From Sphagnum magellanicum (lineage: Eukaryota > Streptophyta > Sphagnopsida > Sphagnales > Sphagnaceae): DNA of 64,000 bases. The DNA lies in contig CM038917.1 in NCBI GenBank assembly GCA_021904315.1, positions 4,324,041-4,388,040 of the forward strand, given 5' to 3'. The notes under the pieces are model-generated. The model worked only from the letters and a program-made list of their open reading frames with translations, made no database searches and was not told the origin of the DNA. The position numbers and the translations under genes are program-made. Shown here in pieces: positions 11,825 to 23,242 of this stretch (position 1 is the stretch's first letter; every line of letters begins with the position of its first letter).

Positions 11825-14800
11825 TTTACAACACAAATTTCTGTACTTCTCAAATCAAGCCTGAAAGATTGGACCCTTGGATGTGAGTATACAATGATGA
11901 CTTTTTTGAACTCAAAAGAAATTGGTTTTTTTTTCTTGGGCCCTGCAAAAAATTCCAGCAGCAATTGTAGAAAGAAAGAAAAAGAAAGGAAATTTCTCCA
12001 ATGACACTTTCTATTACTGATTTTTATTGTATGACATAATAGGGTTCCATTTATTGTATTGTGGGCAGTGTATTTTATTTGACTTCAAGATCAAACTAAG
12101 AACATAGTGGATGGTAGGTACTATGTGATCCAGCACCCACCAGCACAGCATCCATTAGAAACCTGTTATGACTCACTTGTGGTTGCGCCTTTGTAACCTA
12201 TCTTGTAAACCCTCCTACTTCTGCCCCACACTACTTAGGTAGCAACCTTTGTAACTACCTATGTACATGGGTGAGTATCATAGCTTAGTAGGTTGGGAAT
12301 GTAAGTGGTTGCAATGAAGATAAGTAAGTAGGTAAGGTGCATGGTGGCTACTAGGTAGGTAGAGGCATGTGTATGGTTAGGACTAGGGGTTTTTTCTTTC
12401 AATGTTGTCAGGTAGGTGAACTGGTGGGTGCTGGTTCACTCTGGCAAGATGGTAGTGGGTTCAATTGTACTCATGAAATCCAATCGACTTGTTATACACT
12501 ATGTAAATTGAAGGAGCACCCATGGTTGTGGAACCTTGAGGATTTTGAGCTCCTGGGAAAAAAAAAAGAGGGTGACAGTGTTGGGCCGACTATGAAGGTT
12601 AAGAGAATTGCCTTGATAAAATGGTAACCCTAGTCCCTTGAACAAGTTATTGGATAATCTTTGCCCAAGTAATTTGCATCAGTTTTCTTGCTACCATCAA
12701 CACTCACCTAAACAAAGTTACCCATTTTAAGTTGCATCAATTAATCCATTACCTCAACCATGGAAGATGAAGTCTTGATTAAGAAGATGATGTTTCCATT
12801 TAGTTTTGCCCCGCCCAGTTAGATTCAAATTATGGATTTTGTTTTTATGATTTGTGGTAGAAGAGGTAAAGGTGCATAGCTTCTAGCATCAACACTATTT
12901 TAATTATCCATCAGAAGTCCCCAGTTTAAGACAAATTGAGAACTACACATACATGGGTAATCTTTTGAATAAAATTGGACGAAGTAAGAACAAAGTTTGC
13001 AAATCAATTGTTGAAGCTATGGGGTCTTATTGAAGGGTGACAAAAAGATCCACTTTTATGCGCATGAAGACGACAAAGAAGAACATAGAATTGTATAAAA
13101 TGTATCAGCTGCCCACTAGAAAGAAGATCGATATTCACACCCTAGAAATCCAACAATTTTTGTTCAAATTATGGACTTGTATCACAAACGATTGAATCTT
13201 TTTTTGACATAAGTCACAATGGTATTATTGGGTTTGCATTGAGGCTGGGAATTTCAATGAGAGGTCATGTGGACCAATCACACTAAAACATTGAAACAAG
13301 CAGGAAAATGCAAGGAATAGACAATTTAACAAAAAAAATTAAGTGTTCATTATATCATTTGCACAACACTTTGGGGTATTCTTTGTTGCCTCTAGAATTG
13401 CATTTCTTCCATGTATTGGACCCACACCCCCTACTTGTGCCTCTATCAGTGTTTACCACACCCAACATATATTCTCCCATCAGTGGAGATGCTGGAGATG
13501 CTTGTACAAGTACTTCGTTGTTGCAAGAGGGCTCTTGTAAGAGTAAGCACCTCTTGCTCCCATCACCTTGTGATCTATGTATGTTGAAGGCTTGTGATAA
13601 GTGATAACATCTACCTTATGCTTTACAATGGGTAAGGCCCACTGTCGGGGGACATTCTTGAGATGCAGGGGCCAAACTCTGCTACCCATTTGTTGAATAC
13701 AGACGCTCTTTTACCATGAACACAGATGTTTTGATGGTCCTTCCTTGGAGCTGACCACTTCAATCCAATAATGAACCCTCGGATCAAGTTCAGTTGCATT
13801 TGTTACCTCATCCCCATTGTTACATATTGCCATATGTTGATTCCACAAAGAACCACAAAACTATGTGCCTCCTCCATAAAGTCATTACCCTTTTGAATGG
13901 TATTACGTTGATGGGTAGTTGAGATGCATTCACTTCAACAGCATGCCAACACTCTTCTATAATGCAACCAAGATAGAAATTTAGTAGCTTCATTCACATG
14001 TGATTGTTTATGTTGGTTTAAGACAAAGGAAGGCATCTGATGTTTGCCTTTCAACCAAGAAGTGGGTGTGTTTGCACCTCATTCACCCAACAATAGAGCA
14101 AGAGGTATATCTCATCATCAATATGGTTTCCCAAGTACGTTTGATTGAAAGTTGAACTTGGAATGTTTCAACAAACATGTCTAATTTGTTGGATGATTAT
14201 TTGTTTTCTGATCGAATATCTTACATACATTTCATTTCTTTTGACATGTTATAGATAGAATGGTCTTTGAAGAAGTTTTGGCTAGTTCTTTACACCGAGT
14301 AAGGCCCATGGGAAGTAGGGAGCTTCCCAAAATTCTAGGCCTTGCTCATAGCTCCACCCTATAAGTTCTATACAAGTGTGCACACAAATGAGACTTTAGT
14401 TTGTGATTTTGTTCATGAACTGGTGTTTCGGTATGCTAACTCCAACTTATAACTTTTCAATCGGATCAACTATTAAGAAAGATTAATGGCCCCAAACTGA
14501 GGACCCACTACTCCACTCCATTCTAACAATATTTGAATAGGTTAAGATAAGACTGCTTGAGCTTTAAAAAAAAATTGTTCCTTGGTTTCGTTAGGAATGT
14601 CAGTTTCTGGGGATTTAGGGTTCCCAATTTATATTGCTTTCCTATTATTACTTAATCTTGCTACCCAACTAGGAAAGTCCAGATGTAGATGGAAAGAGTT
14701 ATCCCTAAAGTAAGGAAAACACAGCACTAGAACCCTGAGTTTGGTCATACACAGGATGAGATTTTTGAAAAACCTGCAACAAAGTACATTAGATTCAAAG

Positions 14801-15800
14801 GTTGGGGGTGGCGGGGAGTGCGACTAATTTTTGTGGTAAACTGAGTTTCATCCTGTCTTTCGTTTTTCCTGAGCGCCTCCACTGGTGCTACATGTATTTT
14901 CACTGCTCTTACCTGTACAACGACTATAATTACTCTCAAACCTTGTGCATTAAATGCTGAGTTTCAGCATTTCATGCTGAAATTTAATAACATTTCCTTA
15001 CTTTGCAGATACCACTGAAAGAGGGGATAGGGGTGAAAAGAGGCCCAAAGACAGGGTGAGGACAGAGTGACTTTATAGATAACTCTATTTTGTGACAAGT
15101 TGAGTGTTGACAGATATTGCAATAGAGTGCCACCTTTAGGGAACTGTTGACCAAGGGTTAGATCTTGTGTTGGGCGGTTCTTTGATTTTGGTAGAGATCC
15201 CATGGGTTCTTTTAATTTTACAAATCAAAGAGCCTGCAATCCTGACTTTTTAAAAAATCTCAACAAATTGTCTGCTCTCATGAAAGAACCAACAATTCAA
15301 GGTAGCAAGGTTCTTAGACCCGGTTCTTTGATTTCTTACAACTCCAACCTTTTTATTATTTTAACTTAGGATTAAAATCTTTTTAGCATTTAGGTTCACA
15401 ATTAGATTTCTAAAATATTTTGTTTAAAGTTTAAATCTATTTAAGCCTAAAGTTCGGTTCACCAAAGGTTAGTAGGGATATTTTTATTTCATCTAACCAT
15501 CTCCTCATTTGGGGGTTAAAATGATTAAAATCTTAGGAGTGAACTAACCCTTAAGTTCTTCACACAAAGGGGATAGATAAAATAGTATCATGGGTTAATT
15601 TAACCTGATGTTAAACTGTTCACATTGAAGGTTTTCCAATCTATGCAAAAAGATTGGGCAGCATGGGGAAACTTAGGATTATTTTTTCACGCTGCCCCAA
15701 AAATGGGCATTCTAAAGAATTCCTGGAAAACATTTCTCACAATGCTTGAAAAAAATTCACTAGCTTGAAAATCTTTATGCTACCCAAAAAATTTCAGGCA
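11825..15800. other. Gene-free stretch downstream of PTH2
   Basis: The PTH2 3' UTR should occupy the first few hundred bases. The rest holds short frames without recognisable motifs. A phrase at 12,130-12,163 (CCAGCACCCACCAGCACAGC and following) recurs near 63,230. Repeated TAGGTAGG-type text occurs near 12,230-12,370. No RNA gene or transposon protein was recognised. Confidence 0.5.
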
Positions 15801-16190
15801 GATATATGTGTTGAATATCTATCATTTCTGCTCAAAATTTTGGGAACTCAACAAATCTTGTTTTCAGAAATATTCACAAGATTTTTTTCCCTTGGAAAAA
15901 TCAGGCGATTTTGAAAATTTTATCCTGCCCGGGAAAGTTATAAAGGTTGATTTGTTTTCATTTCTGCCCAGAAAAATTGGGCACTTTCTGACACTTGAAA
16001 TTTTTTGGCATTTTGAGAATTTTATTCTGCCGGATATTTACGGGCACCTTATGAATGTGGAAGAAAATTTTCATTTCTGCCCAACCATTTTGCACACTCT
16101 GGAAATAATCTCATGCTTGAAAACATTTGGGCAGTTTGAAAAAAATTCTGTCTTATAATTTCGGGCAGATTACAAAGGCCGTATAAATTG
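15650..16190. repeat. Diverged repeat cluster with CATTTCTGCCCA core
   Basis: The phrase CATTTCTG(C)CCA recurs at about 15,833, 15,959 and 16,072, spaced about 126 and 113 bp. Each copy is followed by text of the type TTTTGGGCA, GAAAATTTTATCCTGCC and CTTGAAA. Related but more decayed text extends to about 15,680 on the left. The open frame of 116 codons spanning 15,808-16,158 is a by-product of this repeat and resembles no family I know. Confidence 0.55.
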
Positions 16191-16199
16191 CTGCCCACC

Positions 16200-19100
16200 A
16201 TCCCAAGTGTTCTTTCACATGAAAGTCAGTCAGTATGAATGTTGGGTAGAACAACATTAGAAAGCTCTTGTGAACATGAGGTCGTATTTTAACCCTTTGA
16301 AATCAAGGGCTCAAACCAACCTCGTTACTTCACCCTAAAACCAAAGACAACAAAGTGACCAAACCTGGGTTAATTGAGTTATCAGAACATTGAGGTCTGT
16401 ACTAACCCACCACCTCCTGTACCCATAACTGGGGTCTCTGGTTTAGGTGTCATATAAAAGTAAAGCACCTTTTAGTGGATGGGAAATCGGCAAAGGGTCC
16501 TTATTGTAAGCCATACAAAAAGGTATAGCCCGACCAACACATGCCTGGTGCTGCCCATACACATATTGGTGCTGCCCAGACACACTTAATATATGTGTAT
16601 GGGCAAAAACCACAGATATATATATTGGTCAGGCAAATGGGCAGACCAAAACTAATGTGTGAAAATGGAAGCAATTTGGGATAATGTTTTGAAATTCAAG
16701 CACACTTCCTCAAGTGTGAAAAATGCAAGGAGGTGAATCCCAACATTCCCAAGTGGATTAACCAATTTGGTTGTTTGTTGGAATCCCATAGATGTATTGA
16801 ATATTTGGAACAAAAATATAAATATCAAACCTTGTTCAAATTGGACCTTCTTTAAATTGTTAAATTTTTTTTGAACCATAGACATTGAAAGTGGGCTTTC
16901 ATTTTTTTTTTTAAAATTTGAAGTTCAAGGTATATCTAAAAGAATGATTGAAAGTCAAATTTATAATTTGATTCCCAACCACCAAAATGTAAATGAAATG
17001 ATGTCCAATTGAAGCATTCATTGGAAAAATTCTCTTCAAAAGCTATAACTTTGCCCTTGAGAAATCCTTGGTTGGATTTTTATGTTAGAATTATGAGTTT
17101 GCAAAATTGTAGGACTCATAACATAACAAAATCAAAAAAATTCAAGATTCCTTTTTGAAGTCTCAAGAATTTTTGCCACTTTGATGCAATCTTTTCCACC
17201 AATCAAAAAGTATATTACAAGAAATAGATTATTAACTTTTCTTAAGTCTGAGTTGTGATGAGGCTTGTCAAAGTTTATAATTTTTTATGGTTCATTAATG
17301 CTCTATTTTGGTTTCAAGTTGCATTAACCACCCTTTTCTTGGTTTGTGTGAGTTAATGAGAAGTTAACTTCTCCTTGAACTCACATAAATGAGTTTTTCC
17401 TAATCACATCCCAACACTCCCAATACCCTTCTAATTTGTGTTGGGTTTTAGGAAATACACCTTGGATTTGCATTTTGTTGCAAAATCAAGAATTAGCTGA
17501 TTTTGATTTTTTACCCTTAATACAATTTTACAAACCTAAAGACGTGTCACCAATAATCCAATTGAATCAACAATTGTCACCCCAATTCGATCAACCTCAT
17601 CATATTATTTGACAAGGAAGATGACAATGTATTTGCATGTCAAATTCAAGTTATTAATGGGTTGAAAGAGGTGTCTAATCTCGAAATAGATGTTTCCTTG
17701 ACAATTCTCTTTCCAAAGTTGTTGACAAATCAAGATATGTAATATCCCTTATTTTGTTGATTATTAAGGTTTTGTTATTGTGAATGATGTGAGTGTCCTA
17801 ATGAATTCGTGTAACCTACAAATCATCTTTGATGTGTTGTGTGCAATTGTGCTATTGATGTTCACAATTTGGCCCATTGGAAAAATATGAAGGGGCTACA
17901 AGCAACAACAAAGACCACAATACTCGTTCATTGAAAAACCATATTTTTAATAAGCACAAAGTTAACGTTATTGATGAAAAGGACTAAAGTTGTTGCAGAA
18001 AATAGGGAGGCAAGCAAAGAAGGAAGATATTCTTTCATTCACAAATCATAATATTTTTGGGTAGTCAAAGACCTTATAGCAAATTAAACCCTACACAACT
18101 TGCATTTCTTGAATATGTAATTTTGTATACTGCAAAGGATATTGTCTCCTTTTTTTTTGCTAAAAATTCTTCATTAAAGTGCATGGTTTGAATGTAGGCG
18201 TGTTGTTGGAGTCATCACTAATCTTTGGCACTCTAAATTGGGGATTGAGAATTTGGATTGCCTCATTTTGGTTGTCAAAAATTGGCCTAATGATGTTTGT
18301 GTTGGATGTGTTGGAGGTAAACATTTTTTATCATGTGAAGCTACTTTGATTGAGGAGCACAAAAAGTTGATTTAGGAAAAGGGGCTTTGAAAAGGATTAT
18401 GATGAGATTTAGAATTGGCTTGGTGAAGAACAAGAAAGGAATTGTGAACACAAGGTTGTCAAGTGTAGTCAGTGTAAGTTCTACCCTTTTCCAATGATGA
18501 AAAATTTAGCAATTTGAAGACCTCATGTTGTTTTCAATCAATATTGGGTTGTGTTTGTCGTTTATCATTGCTTGTCATTTTGTCATGTGTTTTCAAATCA
18601 TCATTGTTGCATGTCCAAATCTATTTGCAATCATATGTTCTTGAAGCCTTGTAGGTTGTTGTATGTTTTTGAAGTCTATCACATGTTATTGTTGATTTTG
18701 TCCTATGGTTTAAAGTTTGTGTTTGTTATGGCTTGTAATTTTGTTATGTTTTTATTTAATCAAGTCAATGTTGTTGGACTATGGGTTTATTTTTAATGAT
18801 TTTGATTTTGTCATGTGTTTGAAGTGAAGTCAATGGTGTTGCATTATGAGTTTTTTTTTATGTTAATGATGGGGTTTTTAAAAGGAACATCAATAGAGCC
18901 ATTATTGGTCTCCCTAATATAAATGTTTTTTTTAAAAAAAAACCAAAATTTACTTTTTGGTCAATATGAAAGTTCAATTTTGTTTTTCACCAATGTGCTT
19001 CTTAGTCTCACATTGCTTGGGAAGAAAAACATTTGTTTTTCAATGTCACTTAACATACTTTTTGATGGCCTTGACATGCTTTTTGATGTTGCCATCATCC

Positions 19101-20850
19101 CTTGGTGTGTTTCCCAATATCCCCATCACCCAAAAAGAAAATTCATAACCTCATTTAACGTATTTTTTGACATTGTTAGGCACGCTTCTTGGTGCCACAA
19201 ATGTGCTTTTCAATGTTGTTGTTTAATCATGTCCTTTCACATCCCTTGTTGCTTAGAATTTTTCTTTTCCTAGTGTCCCTTAATGTTACTTGACATGCTT
19301 ATTGGTGTTACCATCATCCCTTTTGCTTGAATTGTTATTTCTTTGACATCTGTCAACATTACATTGTCCCCCATTGCCATTCCCATCATATTCTCAACAT
19401 CCTTTGGCATCCCTTAATGTCTTTTGTCATTTTAGCCACTACTTGAATTTGGATGAGATGTCCCCTAAACCATAAAAGGCTATCACAAACAAAGCTTATT
19501 GAAGGCACCCTATTCAAGATGTCCTATATGTTGACACAACGTCCCAATGACATTCCAAGAAGAAGTGAGGTTGGCAACCTTGGTTTGCAATCGAGTTATG
19601 TGGTTGTGTCAACATTGTTATTTATTTTTTTAATTGTGATTTGTCATGTGCTTGAAGTCGCATAGTAATAACATTGTTGGATTCTTGAATTTGTTTGGAC
19701 ATGTCATTTGCTTTCAAGTTTTTGAATACATTATGTTGGGTTAAAATTCTAAGTTTATCAAATGCCCAAATGTCAATTTTTAAGGAACCATGTTGTAGAA
19801 ATTAATCTTTAGTTTGTAGTTTGATTATTTTAACATGTAGTTTGATTATAATCTTTTATAACTTGCAATGCAAAAATACACTTTTAGAAAGTTCATATGT
19901 TCTGCATTGTTTTTGTTAATGAGATAAAAAATTCTTCTGAAATATTTTGAGTCACGTTAATTAATAAGTGTAAAACCAAACTGGAACTACAACCACCTCC
20001 CTTGGAAAAAAAAAATGAAAAATTCTATACCCAAAAACAATTCTATTTACAAAAATAAACCCAAAACCCATAGGTTCCATGAAAAACTTACTTGTTGCAC
20101 TTTAGGTATCTTTGGAAAGCTTTCAATGAGTAAGGGTGCACCAATTTACTTGCTTTGAGACTATTGGGAGCTATGGTGTGAAAGCTATTAATTATCGAAC
20201 CAATTTTTTTTGTCGACACAGTACGAAAATTTATCCCAAAAATATAATAAAATAAAATAAAATGTGCTCTACGTAGGGACTCTTTAATTAACCGAATTGG
20301 TTTAATTATGTCCATTCTAATTATAATTAAGCTAATCGTGATTAAGCTAATTACGTCTCTCCCGAACGTATTTGAAGAGCTCGTGGGCGCGAGAACACCT
20401 GTTTGCACTTTTTGCGTGTGTTTTTGTGCGTTTTTGTGCGTTTCTGTGTTTTTTGGGAACCAAAAACTCACGCGAATTCCATCTCTCGCCGGCAACTTCT
20501 TCGCCCAGAGAGACTACCTAATAGTAGTAGCAATGCTCGTGGATCCTCGTTGCGTCAGAGAAAATTACGTTACACTTTAGATCAAAAAAAAGACAAAAAC
20601 AAAAAAAACAAACTAGCTCGTTCCTTTGCCAGCAACTTTTACAGTAGATCAGAAAGTCTTGCACATTGTTTGTGTCTGTCAGTCTTAGAGGTTGTTTTGT
20701 CATCAATTTCATGTTTGCAATAGAATTATTGTGAACATTTTTGTTCGCACAAGAATTCGTGTTATATAGACCCATGTACTATTTAAATTCTTGAAGTTGC
20801 AGAAGATTGAAACATGTCGTGCATGTTGCAGAAGCTATAAAGCAGTTTTG
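16200..20850. other. Gene-free stretch with one weak relic
   Basis: AT-rich sequence with no supported gene. An open frame at about 18,177-18,375 reads protein-like text including KNWPNDVCVGCVGGKHFLSC and is discussed as a finding. Text near 18,540-19,400 repeats phrases such as CTTTTTGATGTTG and CATGTTCTTGAAG without a clear period. A small run of TTTTTGTGCG units lies near 20,417-20,445. Confidence 0.5.
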
Positions 20851-20859
20851 TACACAGTC

Positions 20860-20861
<2 letters not shown>

Positions 20862-20890
<29 letters not shown>
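20862..20890. repeat. (GTT)n microsatellite
   Basis: About nine to ten GTT units followed by TTTTCTTTTCTTTTC, roughly 220 bp upstream of the MATE start codon, in what is probably its promoter or leader. Confidence 0.9.
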
Positions 20891-22259
20891 TTTCTTTTCT
20901 TTTCTTTTCTTTCTTCCCTCCCCCTTGGAAGATTGTCATTTGTTTTGATTGATAATATATTCTTCTTCTTGGGTGCGAGTGTGGCGTGAGAATCATCAGA
21001 TCATGATGATCTCTGTGGAAGATATGGCAGAATATGGGGAATTCATTGCCGCTGTAGCACCCACAGCGCCAGTGATAACTGTGTTAGACTTACAACTGTA
21101 GCGATGGCGGAGGAGACTCTGGAGAAAAGTTGCATAGTACCCGCTGCTGCTGCTGCTGCTGCTGCGGCAGTTTTACATGGAGATGGTGGTGGAAGAGCTA
21201 CGTACAATCCGCGTAGAAATGTGAGAAATCTTGGGCATGCAACAGGGAGGCCGGACGACGTGTCTGTGGGAGCAACAAAGCCACCGGCGCTGGAGAAGGC
21301 AGCAGAGGAAGAAGAAGAAGAAGAAGAAGAAAAAGAAGAAGACTTGTTGGGAAATTTGTGGACTGAGATGCAGGAGCAATGCTGGCTGGCAGGTCCCACG
21401 ACTCTCATGCTCATGGTGCAGTATCTCACGGGACTCATTGTCATCTCTTTCGTCGGTCTGTTGGGTGCACAATATCTTGCTGCCATCAGCTTGACCAATT
21501 GCTTTGTGGGTATCATTGGTTTCGATGTTCTGGCACGTATGGGTCACGTTTGTTTCTTCCAAGTTCCCCCCACAGACACAGAGAGAGAGAGAGGAGACAG
21601 GAGGACTTTAGGTTGTTGTTGGACAGTACTGATCAGGCCATGATCATCACTCTGTACTGGGATTTCTTTTGCAGCAAGGACTAGCAAGTGGACTAGAGAC
21701 TTTGTGTGGACAAGCCTATGGAGCAAAGCAGTACCATCTGGTGGGAATCTACTTGCAGCGAGCAATGTTTGCCCTGTTTCTGGTTGCCATACCCATCTGT
21801 GTGGTTAGCTTCTACATGGCACCCATCCTTGTTGCCATTGGAGAAGACCCAGAGATTGCAGCTGGTGCACAAGCTTATGGCAGATGGCTGCTGCCTTGCA
21901 TCTTGGGATATGCTTTCATGATGCCACTCATCAAGTTCTGTCAATCACAGCACATTGTGCTTCCATTGATGTGCTGCGCAGTTGCAGCTTTCTTGTTGCA
22001 ATTCCCTATGTGTTTCTTGCTCATCACTAAACTCAAATTGGGTTATCAAGGATGTGCCATGCCAGCAAGCATTTTGATTGTACTCAATACTGGCATTCTT
22101 GCCACTTTCCTGTGATTCTCATCCAAATGCAAGAAATTGTTGAAATCGATCTCAATCGAGGCATTGCATGATTTGACTGGGTTTTTCAAGGTGGCTGTAC
22201 CCTCTGCTCTCATGCTGTGGTAAAATCCCTTTTTCTGACTGGCAGCTAAGACAAGTCCT

Positions 22260-22415
22260 GAATTGAGATTTTTTTTTTTTTTTGCATTGATGCTGATAAT
22301 GGAAGCCTGGAGCTACATGGAGCTTTCAGATTCTGATCTCAAATTGAGATTTTTTCGTTTGATCTGGCTTTTCAAATGGCAGCTTGGAGCAATGGACATT
22401 TCAGATTCTGACTCT
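22260..22415 (+). repeat. Tandem duplication of intron end plus exon start in MATE
   Basis: The segment AATTGAGATTTTTT ... CTGGAGC..ATGGA..TTTCAGATTCTGA occurs twice, about 75-81 bp apart (AATTGAG at 22,261 and 22,342; TTCAGATTCTG at 22,325 and 22,400). It includes the splice acceptor region and the first codons of the third exon. Only the second copy continues into the real exon. Confidence 0.75.
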
Positions 22416-23050
22416 GCTGGCTGGGCTGCTACCAAACACAGAACAGAGATGGCAGCATCTATCATTGGGTATGTATGTATGTTGTTTGTTGTTTCTCTTG
22501 TTGATGTTTGTTGAGAGTTTGCCACAGCTCATGGGTGTTGCAGATCTGATAAACAAGATTGAAGTAGACTTATGGTTTGAAACACAATGAGGGTTAGTAG
22601 TTTGAAGAGAATGATTTCTGACAAACCCACTGACACATTGCATAAATTTGGGTGTTATGAACATTTCAGTTTGTCGCTGTTTATGCTCACCAAAATGATA
22701 TCAATGGGTCTGAGCATGGCCACCAGGTAAACATTGATCACTCATTATATTAACATCCTTCTTCAAGACATGGACCTCTGTGTGAAAGATTAGGCATATT
22801 CTGAGCAAGGATGTGTTACTCATGGTGACATTGTGATCTCTTTGTGACACTTAGGACACTCTCATTACAGAGTGATGTAGGTGCATTGTGCATGATTTGT
22901 CATCCTGTGCACAGTGCCATGACAAGGTGGTTGCCACAGCAAGAAGCATCATCAGTAGCCTTGACATGGCTTCATTCATAAAATGAAAAATTGGAATAAT
23001 AATTACATAGACATTGAATCACTGAATTTGGATGCAGTGTGAGAGTTTCC

Positions 23051-23242
23051 AATGAACTGGGAGCAGACCAGCCACATAGAGCAAGATTTGCAGTTGTTGC
23101 CTGTACAGCAATGGTAATGAACTGGGAGCAGACCAGCCACATAGAGCAAGATTTGCAGTTGCCTGTACAGCAATGGTAATGAACTGGGAGCAGACCAGCC
23201 ACATAGAGCAAGATTTGCAGTTGTTGCCTGTACAGCAATGGT
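23051..23242 (+). repeat. Triplicated 62-65-bp coding block in MATE exon 5
   Basis: Three head-to-tail copies begin AATGAACTGGGAGCAGACC at 23,051, 23,116 and 23,178. Copies one and three are 65 bp; copy two is 62 bp and lacks one TTG. The copies are otherwise essentially identical, so the event is recent. The block encodes NELGADQPHRARFAVV and following. Two extra copies add 127 bp, shifting the frame and creating a stop at the end of copy two. Confidence 0.95.
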
